Shown: positions 13,244 to 22,834 of the stretch, piece by piece
Layout: the number at the start of each line of letters is the position of its first letter
Numbering within the stretch: position 1 is the stretch's first letter
Assembly (NCBI GenBank): GCA_029817715.1
Contig: JARUPY010000607.1
Coordinates: 248,001 to 312,000 of the forward strand
Source of the DNA: Melastoma dodecandrum
Lineage: Eukaryota > Streptophyta > Magnoliopsida > Myrtales > Melastomataceae
Direction: 5' to 3'
DNA: 64,000 nt
Position numbers and translations under genes: made by a program
Notes under the pieces: generated by a model
The model's database searches: none
Told to the model about the DNA's origin: nothing
Seen by the model: the letters and a program-made list of their open reading frames with translations, nothing else

Positions 13244-13818
13244 GTAATAATGACATTCTTCCCCCCCCCAAGTTGCTGGGTTTCCCCATGGTTTTGTGAG
13301 CTGGTTTCTTGCCCTGGGTCGTGCTTGTTGCGTCTGGTCAGATCGTTTAGGCTGTTCTCGGAGGCTGGAATTCGAGCTTTGGAGAGTTAGTTGCTATTTA
13401 GATTGAGACGATCCCGTCACAGAAGCGGTTGGTTTGGATTGTCGTGGCGCTTTGTGCGGTGGTGTTTCGGGAATGAAGAGCCTCTGTGTGGAGTTTGAGG
13501 CGGAATCTTTCGGGAGTTTGAGGCGGAATCTTTCGGTAAGTCATTGTTGTGAGGGTAGTTGTTGATGAGATTCTTGGAGAAACCTGAATGAGCTGATGAT
13601 AAGCTCGTAATGGGTAGATTTGATTGCTTTCGGTGAATGTGTTTGCTGGGAGACTGAGAAGTAATCACCACTCGGTTCTCATGATTGATGATTTCCAGTT
13701 ATGGAGGTGATGTGTTATGCGACTCGTGAGTGGCAATTGCCATCGGCTGTCGCCACTGAGAACACGTGTTTCATTCCATTGCCCTGATGTGAACGTTGTA
13801 TTTTTGGTTGTTACTTAG
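13244..13818 (+). other. Possible leader intron of CHLM
   Basis: A purine-rich GC leader ends with CGGAG|GTAATAA at 13243/13244. A T-rich tract ending TTACTTAG at 13818 lies 43 bp before the CHLM start codon. The two sites together would define a 575-bp intron in the 5' UTR. This is inference from splice-site shape only. Confidence 0.35.
13491..13536 (+). repeat. 23-bp perfect tandem duplication
   Basis: Two identical 23-bp copies (13491-13513 and 13514-13536, unit GAGTTTGAGG...TTTCGG). They lie in the CHLM leader region and run into GTAAG, which resembles a splice donor. Confidence 0.8.
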
Positions 13819-13861
13819 GTTCTGAGTCTCCGCTCGTGAAGAGAAAGTACTGACGAGTTCC

Positions 13862-14909
13862 ATGACTTGCTCACTGTCCTTATATTCTCCGACTCCCTTA
13901 CAACACCCCACACCGAATCCACGATTCCCATGTGTCCCGCTTAAATTGTGTAAACTGACGCCAAGATCGAGGAGAGTTGTTCTCAATGCCATCCCGTCTC
14001 TCTCTACAGTGACGACTGACCTGTCTGTGGATGGCACGACCATTGCCGTCATTGGTGGCAGCGCGGTGACCGCTTTGGCTGCTGTCCTTACCCTGACGGA
14101 TCCTGAGAGGAGGAGGCAGCTCCAGGCCGAAGAGGTCAGAGGAGGAGACAAAGAGGTGGTGAAGGAATACTTCAACAACTCTGGCTTCCAGAGATGGAGG
14201 AAGATTTACGGGGAGACAGACGACGTTAACCGGGTCCAGCGGGATATCAGGCTCGGTCACTCCAAAACTGTGGAAAACGTCATGGAGATGTTAAATGATG
14301 AAGGGTCCCTGAAAGGGATCACCGTATGCGACGCCGGTTGCGGTACCGGATCCCTTGCCATCCCACTAGCCAGGGAAGGCGCGATCGTGTATGCAAGCGA
14401 CATATCAGCAGCTATGGTTGCAGAGGCCGAGAAACAGGTCCTTCAGACCTCGAGTCAATTGACCTTTCGTATTAATACCTGATGGGCACCCTTTTGGGGC
14501 CCTTTTCATTCGGCAGGCAAAGGAGCAGCTTCAAGGCGATGCGGCCACAACACTTCCAAAATTCGGGGTCAGCGACCTGGAAAGCCTACAAGGGAAGTAC
14601 GACACGGTGGTCTGTCTCGACGTCCTGATACACTACCCGCAGTATCAGGCAGACAAGATGATCGGTCACCTGGCATCCCTGGCGAGCAGCCGGCTGATCC
14701 TAAGCTTCGCCCCGAAGACGTTCTACTACGACATACTGAAGAGGATAGGGGAGTTGTTCCCAGGGCCGTCGAAGGCTACGAGGGCCTACCTACACTCGGA
14801 GGGGGACGTTGAGAGGGCACTGCGGAAGGTCGGGTGGAAGATAAGAAAGAGGGGGCTCATCACGGCTCAGTTTTACTTCGCAAGGCTTGTCGAGGCAGTC
14901 CCGATCTAG
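13862..14909 (+). CDS. CHLM: Mg-protoporphyrin IX methyltransferase, chloroplastic
   Basis: Two exons, 13862-14437 and 14517-14909, separated by a 79-bp intron and joining in phase 0 to 322 aa (Arabidopsis CHLM is about 312). The enzyme transfers a methyl group from S-adenosylmethionine to the propionate of Mg-protoporphyrin IX in chlorophyll synthesis, at plastid membranes. The N-terminal ~45 residues are Ser/Pro/Arg-rich and lack acidic residues, as in chloroplast transit peptides. A hydrophobic Ala/Val/Thr stretch (about 58-75) follows. The SAM-binding motif I, DAGCGTGSL, lies at residues 157-165, and the C-terminal half carries the VVCLDVLIHYPQ segment typical of the family. It lies about 480 bp upstream of the ribose-5-phosphate isomerase start on the same strand; no functional link is implied. 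Confidence 0.93.
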
Positions 14910-15385
14910 GGGAGGGAGGGAATATAAGGCCGAAACTAGTTCCGAGTTTTTTCCTGGCATTTAGAGATTGGCGTGTTTTTGGCTGGCGGAGACATTATTT
15001 TATCACATATAAAGGGGAAAGCGCGTTTGACATAGAGATGAAAACAAAGACTAATAACAAGAGGGTGGGGAGGATATGCGGAGAATTGGGACGCCTCCAC
15101 CGAGTAATTTCCTATTTTTATGCGCATGTGGTTTGATTATCCGGATAGTCCGTCTCGCCTCTTGTTTAAGTTGGGGAATATAATTAATTAAAGTGATTAA
15201 CATTAACAATGTGTGTTAATTATCATTGAGGAAATTAACATCCCCTCGCCTCGCCTTCCCCGTCCCTTCCTCGGCCTCCCATCTCCACCCGCTTTATAAT
15301 CCCAACCACGAATTTGAACGCCGCCTCCCCCACGAGCTGTCGAGATTACTCGGGAAAAGTTTACGTTTTTTCCTTTTCTTACACA

Positions 15386-16195
15386 ATGGCGACGGCCTCC
15401 TGCCCTTCCCTCGAAGCCCTGCCGACCCCTCCCCAAACCCTAGTCCCCCCTCCCCCCTCCATCCTCTCCCAGGACGAACTCAAGAAGATCGCCGCCTTCA
15501 GGGCCGTCGACTTTGTCGAGTCCGGAATGGTCGTCGGCCTCGGCACCGGCTCCACCGCCCGCCACGCCGTTGACCGCATTGGCCACCTCCTCCGTCAGGG
15601 CAAGCTTCGCGATGTCGTCGGGATCCCCACGTCCCGGGTCACCCACGACCAGGCCCTCTCCCTTGGGATCCCCCTCTCGGATCTCGACTCCCACCCCGTG
15701 GTCGACCTCGCTATCGACGGCGCCGACGAGGTCGACCCTTCCCTCAACCTTGTCAAGGGCAGGGGAGGGTCCCTCCTTAGGGAGAAGATGGTGGAGGGCG
15801 CGTGTAAGAAGTTCGTGGTAATTGTCGACGAGTCCAAGCTGGTTGATTATATTGGGGGGAGCCGGTTGGCGATGCCTGTGGAGGTCATCAAGTTCTGCTG
15901 GAAGTACACGGCCGAGCGGCTGAGGTCGTTGTTTGATTACGCGGGGTGCAGGGCGAAGCTCAGGATGTCCGTTGGAAAGGAGGAGGAAGAGGAGCCTTTC
16001 GTCACGGACAATGGGAATTACGTGGTGGACTTGTACTTCGAGAGGGACATTGGAGATTTGTGGGCTGCCAGCGACGCAATACTGAGGCTGGCGGGGGTGG
16101 TGGAGCATGGGATGTTCCTCGGGATGGCGAGCACCGTCATCGTAGCTGGGGAGCTTGGGGTTAGGATGATCAATAAGAAGCCTGGGCAGTGTTAA
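15386..16195 (+). CDS. Ribose-5-phosphate isomerase A
   Basis: A single exon, 269 aa, with its start at the ATG in ACACAATGGC (15386). The upstream in-frame codons have no ATG. It interconverts ribose 5-phosphate and ribulose 5-phosphate in the pentose phosphate and Calvin pathways. The RpiA signatures are all present: GTGST at residues 53-57 (phosphate loop), DGADE at 111-115 (catalytic Asp region) and KGRGG at 124-128. Length matches plant RPI1/RPI2. The N-terminus is a short Pro-rich stretch without a clear transit peptide, so a cytosolic form is more likely than the plastid RPI3; that location is inferred. The coding sequence is strongly GC-rich in its first third, a common pattern here. 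Confidence 0.93.
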   Translation: MATASCPSLEALPTPPQTLVPPPPSILSQDELKKIAAFRAVDFVESGMVVGLGTGSTARHAVDRIGHLLRQGKLRDVVGIPTSRVTHDQALSLGIPLSDLDSHPVVDLAIDGADEVDPSLNLVKGRGGSLLREKMVEGACKKFVVIVDESKLVDYIGGSRLAMPVEVIKFCWKYTAERLRSLFDYAGCRAKLRMSVGKEEEEEPFVTDNGNYVVDLYFERDIGDLWAASDAILRLAGVVEHGMFLGMASTVIVAGELGVRMINKKPGQC

Positions 16196-16233
16196 CCATG
16201 ATTAAGATAGATAGGATGCTGAATTGAAGTAGT

Positions 16234-16293
16234 CTTCAATAGAAAGCATGTGGCTAGGAGGTACTTCAATAGAAAGCATATGGCTAGGAGGTA
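16234..16293 (+). repeat. 30-bp tandem duplication after RPI
   Basis: Two copies of a 30-bp unit beginning CTTCAATAGAAAGCAT, differing at one base, 38 bp after the RPI stop codon and so probably within its 3' UTR. Confidence 0.75.
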
Positions 16294-16517
16294 CTACTAC
16301 TATTCTTGTTACCACAAGGCAGACTTCAAAGTCTTGCAATCCTTGTAGCAATTTTGATATCTCCATACGACACTCTTTGGTCATTTCTGGATTGGGAGGT
16401 GTTCCATTTTCCCATTTTGATGCTCGCTGAAAGTCATGCTATTTGGTCTTGATTGTCCACCTCCATTGTCATGTGAACTTCCCCGGAAGCTTCTATTTTC
16501 CAATTCTCCTCCTTGCA

Positions 16518-16946
16518 TGTTAGAATATTGGACCGGATTTCTCTCGCTTTTGACATAGCGGGCCTTGGCGGGAGGCCCGCAGCTTGAGCGTCTTCGCTTG
16601 CTATATTCTTGCGGTCCATTTGCCGAGCCCAGCATACAAGCCCAGTAGAGTTCAACTCTAAAACCAATTGACTAGATACTAGGCCGGGGGTAGCCCGCTA
16701 GGGTATATATACTAGGTCGGATTTGCTTTACATCAAAACTTTCAACACATCCCCTCAAATCCAACGGGCTCTAATACCATGTTAAAATATCGGACCGGCC
16801 CATATGCCAACCTAGCATATAAGCCCAACGGGGTTCCAATCTAAAACCAATTGGCTACGTAGCCCGCTAGGCTATATATACTATGCCTAACTCTTTTCTC
16901 TATCCGATGTGGGATTGGGTTTGCTATATATCAAACCTTTCAAACA
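16518..16946 (-). mobile_element. TRIM-like LTR element, minus strand
   Basis: On the minus strand, LTR 1 runs 16946-16780 (TGTTTGAAAGG...TTTTAACA). A degenerate primer-binding site, TGGTATTAGAGCCC, runs 16779-16766. A spacer leaves only 32 bp of internal sequence in all. LTR 2 then runs 16747-16518 (TGTTGAAAG...TTCTAACA). Shared blocks include CTAGCGGGCTAC, CAATTGGTTTTAGA and GGGCTT(A/G)TATGCT. LTR 2 is about 60 bp longer because of extra GC-rich sequence near 16545-16630. No clean target duplication is visible at the edges (TTGCA against CATGT). Confidence 0.65.
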
Positions 16947-17523
16947 CATGTAAAGCTTTCCCTAGTCATTTTCCGGCAATGCTCAAAGCAAGCAGAAGAC
17001 GAAATGGACGTGGCCTTCCTTATGCCAGGCTCGCGTGCAAACTCAGTTTTGCAAGCTCGCGAGAATTCAGCAGCCGATACTGGATAAAGACCGTCACGAC
17101 CCGGGTCCAACGGACCCTTTTCAGGCCCTGACTTGGGCCTGGGCTTGCATGCCGTTGTTCCTCGTGGCGATTGCTGAGACTACCACAACACAACCATGAT
17201 CATCGTACCGACACCTTCCTTACTGTTGCTAAACAGTAGCAAGGTTCGGTCAGGAGATAGCCCCCCTTCTTTCTGGAAAATGGGACAAAATGATAGACAT
17301 TGCAGAATCCACATTCAATGTGACAGATATTGGTACCATCATCAAATCTTTAACCAAAACGGGCAAATACCCACCACAAGGGTTAGAAGAAGGACACAAC
17401 CAAAGCCAAAGCATTTATATTCAGCGGAACTTCGTACGCGCTGCTCGAGAACGTATTCCAATCAAGAGATCTTGGGAGGCTTCCTCGGTTGTGAATGTGA
17501 ACCCTTTCCCTCTTGTACCTTTC
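16947..17523. other. Gap between TRIM and copia element
   Basis: No gene recognised. The right end supplies the CTTTC target site of the following copia element. Confidence 0.4.
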
Positions 17524-17728
17524 TGTCAAAGATAGCCTTCCTAACCTATTTTTGGCATTGTATCTTCTGTATTTGGTGAGTAGGCATGTATAGTAAGGCC
17601 CCTAATCACCTTCCTTTTCTTTGCAATTTTCCCTAGTCATTCACAGCTGGGGTTTATTTAATTGAAAGTTGGCTCGCACACATTGTGCGTGAGCTAAGCC
17701 ATTATTCCTCTCGTTTTCTACGTTTGTT
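17524..17728 (+). repeat. 5' LTR of copia element
   Basis: Starts TGTCAAAGATAG and ends ACGTTTGTT, immediately before the primer-binding site. It matches the 3' LTR over most of its length; both lack the usual terminal CA. Confidence 0.85.
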
Positions 17729-17781
17729 TGGTATCAGAGCAGGATTAATCCTGCCCCCTTTTTTTTCCTTCCGCTGCGTCG

Positions 17782-18444
17782 ATGGCTTCTACGCCCACCT
17801 CCGCCGATGGCGTCTCCCCCTCCCCAGCGGACGCCGCCGCCAACCCATCCCGCGGCTGCCACCGGCCAAAACGACAATCTCCTCGACGCCTCGCTCAAGC
17901 ACAGGCGGCACAAGATGTCCTGGCAGCATCATCTTCGGTGCTCTTCTCCCCCCCGGCTGGCGCATTCAGCATTCCCAGCGTCAAGACGCACGTGTCCGTC
18001 GTCCTCGACATGAGGGCTTCAAACTACAAGTGGAGGACCTTCTTCGTCGCTTTCCTCGGCAAACTCGGTCAGCTCGGCCACGTCCTCAACCCTCCTCCTC
18101 CGGAGGACGCCACGGGCTCCTAGGCGCAGGAGGACTTTGCTGTCCTCGCTGCCCTGTACTGCTCCATCTCCTCCGACGTCCTCGACATTGTCATGGAGCC
18201 GCTGCAATCGGCTCGCGCTCTTTGGGTGGCCACCGAGGGCATTTTTCGCGACAACCGCGAAACAAGAATCATCTATCAAGAAACGGAGTTCCGGAGCCTC
18301 TTTCAAGGGGACATGTCTATAATGGACTATTGTCGGCATCTCAAAGGCCTCGCCAACTCCCTGCGCGATCTCGGCGAACCGATCTTCGACCGTACTCTCG
18401 TCCTCAACCTCATCCGCGGCCTCAGTCCTCGCTTCGCCACCTAA
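17782..18444 (+). pseudogene. copia gag, two stops
   Basis: Reads as a copia-type gag (UBN2/retrotransposon-gag region with a YxxLxxLxxSLRDLGEP-like helix near 18330-18380) in one frame. It is broken by TAG at 18121 and TAA at 18442. The frame then changes to that of the downstream protease. A Lys/Gly-rich stretch near 18580-18625 lies where a zinc knuckle would be; no CCHC is visible there. It cannot give a full gag product. Confidence 0.8.
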
Positions 18445-20642
18445 GCGGAGCTGCTGCCACTCCAAGTGCCTGCTCTGTGCTCCTCCTGGCGGAGATGCGT
18501 CATCCCACAGCCAACGGCACTACCGACGGCAACACCGCCCTCCTCGTCGCTACTCCGTCCGGCCAAGGCAACCCCTTGAACAAAGGCAAGAACGGCAAGG
18601 GCAAGGGCAAAGGCAAGGGCGGCGGCGGGGACAATGCCGGGTCGGGCGGTCAGAAGCAGCCGCCGCTGCCTCCCTCTGGCCTGTGGGTGATGATGGCCCC
18701 ATGGGCCTCCGCTCCGTGGGCCGGTTCACAACATTGGGCCACCTCCTGGAGACCCACCGGCGGACCGGGCCTTCTCGGGCCGCGGCTTGTTCAGCCAACC
18801 CAGCACGTCTTCAACGTTCAGCAGTCCTCGCCGGCTTCTGTTGCCGGCTCTGATGTACCGCTCCAGGCCGCCTGGGATCAAGCCGGCCTCCTCGCCGCCT
18901 TGAACAATCTGCACACTCAGGGACAGCCCAACGGAGGTTGGGTCATGGATACCGGTGCCACCTCTCACATGGTCTCCTCCGATGGTACTCTTCGTTCATC
19001 CCGCCCTCTCACTCTCCCGGTATCCGTAACCGTCGGTAACGGTTCCTCGATTCCGGTTTCTCGTGTTGGCAATACTTCTCTCACTACTCCTTCCTCTTCC
19101 TATGCCCTTAATGATGTCCTCCTTGTTCCCTCTCTCATTCAAAATCTTATTTCCGTTCGCAAACTTACACGTGACAATTTTTGTTCCGTTACATTTGACT
19201 CTCATGGTTTCTCCATCAAGGATCTACGTTCGGGGACCGTGATTTTTCGCTTCAATAGCTCTGGCGACCTCTACACCATCCTGGCCTCTTCGCATTACGC
19301 CCTCCTGTCGACTTCATCGCCTTCCACCGTGTGGCATCGCCGTTTGGGGCATCCTGGCCGGGACGCTATCCTTCATCTACAAAAGCGTTCCGCCATTCCT
19401 CTAAATACCTTTAGCCCTAGTTGTCATGCATGTCGGTTGGGTAAACCTGTCAAACTTCCCTTTACTCATTCTCATAGTGTCTCTACTGCCCCGTTTCAGT
19501 TGTTACACTGTGATTTATGGACATTACCTATTTTGAATAATTCTGGGTTTCGATATTACTTGATCATTGTCGACGATTTTTCACATTACTTTTGGACCTT
19601 CCCTCTTCGAAATAAGTATGATTTGCTCTCCATTTTTCAGACCTTTGTCCCCTACGTTCATACGTAGTTCCAGCTTCCTCTCCAATATCTCCAAACAGAT
19701 AGCGGTCGCGAGTTCATCAACTCCGTTGTTCTCTCCTTCCTCAATACCCACGGTATTCTTCTTCGCTCGTCCTGCCCGTACACCTCCCAGCAAAACGGCA
19801 AGGCCGAACAATCCATTCGCACCACAAACGAAGTTATTCGTTGTCTTCTCCTCCAAGCCTCCATGGCTCCGTCCTATTGGGCCGAGGCTCTAGCCACCGC
19901 CACATACTTGCTCAACCGACGACCGTCCCAACCCATCGGTTTTCTCACCCCCTTTGAAAAGCTCTTTGGTGCCACGGCGGATTTATCCAACCTTCGGGTT
20001 TTCGGTTGCTTATGCTATCCCAATCTTTCCGCCACCCCTCCTCACAAACTTGCTTTCCGGTCTACGGCGTGTGTCTTCCTTGGCTATTCCTCCTACCAAA
20101 AGGGTTTTCGGTGTCTTGATCGCTCCACTAATCGTGTCTACACCTCTCGCCATGTTATTTTCGACGAGGCTGTGTTTCCCTTTTCAACAGATGCCTCGGT
20201 ACCACCCTCCTCGGCGATGGACTTCCTGGTCGATGACTTCGAGCCTTCGCCCGTCGCGCCAGCCACGTGCGGCCTTCCGCCCATCGACGCACGCGCTCCC
20301 TGCGACCTCGTCGCATCTGCCCCACATGGCCCGTCTGCAGCCTCGGGATCGCCTTCCTCACCGTGTCAGCCTTGTGGGCTTCCCGAGATGATTGGGGTCG
20401 ACTGCCCGGGCGCCCAGACAGTGGCCTCTCCCACTGGCCCACCGCCCGGCGGCCCGCCACCACCGCCATCGCCTGGGGCCGATCGCCCGACTGCCCGGCC
20501 AGCGCCCAGTTCTCACCCGATGACGACACGTGCCAAGGCCGGCGTCGTCAAACCGATCGACCGACTTAACTTATCTGCTTCCTACTCTCCGGCGACGTCT
20601 CCTCTCCCGAAGACCTATCGCACGGCTCTTCACAACCCGTAG
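18445..20642 (+). pseudogene. copia protease-integrase part of pol
   Basis: One frame carries the aspartic protease motif MDTGATSHM (near 18945-18970), a GAG-pre-integrase zinc region (WHRRLGHPG near 19332, CHACRLGK near 19420) and the integrase core (HCDLWT, IVDDFS, then QTDSGREF and TSQQNGKAE after the break). A stop at 19665-19667 splits the core between the first and second catalytic segments. The integrase C-terminal region and the VFGCLCYP/LGYSSYQKGF motifs follow near 20000-20110. A Pro/Ala-rich linker reaches the stop at 20641. Not functional as read. Confidence 0.85.
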
Positions 20643-22126
20643 TGGTTTCAGGCCATGCGTGACGAGTATGAGGCTCTCATCCACAACAAAACGTGGACCC
20701 TCGTGCCGCGGCCTCCTGGTGCGAACGTTGTCTTCGGCAAGTGGGTTTTCCCTTGCCCGTCACAAGGCCCAGTGGGTCGTTCGAGGGTTTTCTCAGCAGC
20801 CCGGCATTGATTACGACGAAACATTCAGCCTCATCATCAAGCCTGCCACCATCCGACTCGTCCTCAGCATTGCCGCTGGCAAGTCATGGCCCATTCATCA
20901 ACTTGACGTCAAGAACGCCTTCCTCCACGGCAATCTCGACGAAACGGTCCACTGCCAACAACCGTCTGGCTTTGTCGATCCCTACCAGCCCGACCACGTC
21001 TGTCAACTTCACAAGTCTCTCTACGGCCTCAAGCAGGCGCCCCGCGCATGGTATCAACGTTTCGCTACCTACGTCCGCTCCATCGGCTTCGCCCTGTCCG
21101 TCTCCGACACCTCACTGTTCATCTACCGACGCGGCACCGACATCGCCTACCTGCTTCTCTACGTCGATGACATCATCCTGACGGCCTCCTCGACGAGTAT
21201 CCTCCACCACCTCTCGGCTCGTCTTCATGACGAGTTCGCCATGAAGGACCTCGGTGCTCTCCACCACTTCCTCGGCATCTCAGTTGATCGAACCGCTGTT
21301 GGTCTCCACCTCTCTCACTGGCAGTATGCCGTTGATCTTCTACAACGGGCAGGCATGGCGAAGTGCCATCCCACGGCTACTCCCGTCGACTCCAAGCCCA
21401 AGCTCTTCGCCTCCACCGGAGTTCCTCTCCGCGACCCCGAGGCGACTGAGTACCGCAGTCTCGCCGGGGCGCTGCAGTACCTCACCCTCACCCGCCCTGA
21501 CCGCGCCTATGCGGTCCAGCAGGTGTGCCTTCACATGCATGCCCCGCGGGATGTTCACATGGCCCTGGTCAAGCGCGTTCTTCGCTACGTCAAGGGCTCA
21601 CTGGACCTTGGCCTGTTCATTCAGCCTCTTGGTCATCTTCGCTCACGGCCTACCCCGACGCTGACTGGGCCGGCTGCCCCGACTCCAGGCGCTCCACCTC
21701 CGGTTACTGCGTCTTCTTCGGCGACAATCTGGTCTCTTGGTCCTCCAAGCGCCAGGCCACTGTCTCCCGCTCCAACGCCGAAGCCGAGTACCGCGCCGTC
21801 GCCCACGCCGTAGCTGAAACCTGTTGGCTCCGTCAACTCCTTGGAGAGCTTCACATCTCTCTCCCCTCCGCCACGGTGGTCTTCTTCGACAACGTCTGCG
21901 CCGTCTACCTGTCGGCCAACCCTGTGCAATACAAGCGCACGAAGCACATTGAGATCGACATCCACTTCGTTTGAGGAAAGGTCGCCCTTGGACAAGTTCG
22001 CGTTCTTCACGTGCCGTCTTCGCACCAGTTCGCCGACATCATGACAAAGGGATTACCGGTTCAACTCTTTGAGGATTTTCGGTCCAGTCTCTGCGTTCGT
22101 GAACCTCCCGCTGTGACTGCGGGGGG
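20643..22126 (+). pseudogene. copia reverse transcriptase-RNase H
   Basis: After WFQAMRDEYEAL the frame shifts near 20740. The reverse transcriptase then reads well, with the QLDVKNAFLHG and LLYVDDIILT catalytic motifs (the latter near 21150-21180). Another frame change near 21630 precedes RNase H, which shows [20 protein letters not shown](N)AEAEYRA and the KHIEIDIHF motif. A TGA at 21972 lies within the last segment. Two frameshifts plus the stop make it a pseudogene. Confidence 0.88.
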
Positions 22127-22314
22127 TGTCAAAGATAGCCTTCCTAATCTATTTTTGGCATTGTATCTTTTGTATTCGGTGAGTGAGCATGTATAGTAAG
22201 GCCCCTAATCACCTTTCTTTTCTTTGTAATTTTCCCTAATTATTCACAACTGGAGTTTATTTAATGGAAAGTTGGTCCGCACTGCGTGAGCTAAGCCATT
22301 CTTCCACGTTTGCT
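22127..22314 (+). repeat. 3' LTR of copia element
   Basis: Starts TGTCAAAGATAG after a G-rich purine tract and ends ACGTTTGCT, followed by the target duplication CTTTC. It is 17 bp shorter than the 5' LTR, mostly because of deletions near its end. Confidence 0.85.
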
Positions 22315-22834
22315 CTTTCTAACAGGCGTGTACATCACATCCCCAACGGTTTGCAACTACTTATCATCGGACACACCCCAGCTAACATTCTTGAGTGTTC
22401 TTAAAAAGACGAAACTTCCCCAATGTTGACTGTCAGATTTCCTCCCCAGCCAGCTTGGGGGGGGGGGGGGAGTGATGTTGTCAGATTGCTTTTTCTTTAC
22501 TTGTGGGGGGTTTTCCCCTCTCTGTTGGGACTGATTTGATCGGACCGGAATATTTGTTCCTATGAGTGTTAGATGAGGAAAGGGCGACAAGTTTATCGCG
22601 TTCAGACAATTCCACCCAAGTAGTAAGTAGCTGTGATGGAACAGATAGCCAAAGGATTAGATTCAAGGGATTCATAGATTTGATAATATTGAAATACGTA
22701 CGTACCCAACTTGCTGTGTATATCATGTCAGTTAACGTCTGACTATTTCTTTGCACGTAAATAATTTCCATTTGTATATATATATATATATCTGTGCCTG
22801 CGGACTGGGAGATCAAAGAAAAAGGTGATTGGCA
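22315..22834. other. Upstream region of the first MATE gene
   Basis: Contains a G14 run at about 22457-22470 and (TA)n at about 22775-22791, roughly 50 bp before the MATE start. No gene seen. Confidence 0.4.

Larger units (their letters stand above)
17524..22314 (+). mobile_element. Ty1/copia LTR retrotransposon, decayed
   Basis: A 4.8-kb element with short LTRs (17524-17728 and 22127-22314), the primer-binding site TGGTATCAGAGC at 17729-17740 and a purine tract (GCGGGGGG) just before the 3' LTR. The repeat CTTTC stands at 17519-17523 and 22315-22319 as target duplication. The internal order is gag, protease, integrase, reverse transcriptase, RNase H, which is copia order. Several in-frame stops and at least three frame changes make it non-autonomous. 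Small size, short LTRs and GC-rich coding suggest the Ale/Retrofit group, but lineage needs a tree. Confidence 0.93.

Noticed and set aside
15440..16108. A 222-codon open frame antisense to the ribose-5-phosphate isomerase
   Set aside because: It lies wholly within the GC-rich coding exon on the opposite strand, has no known motif and is a codon-bias shadow.
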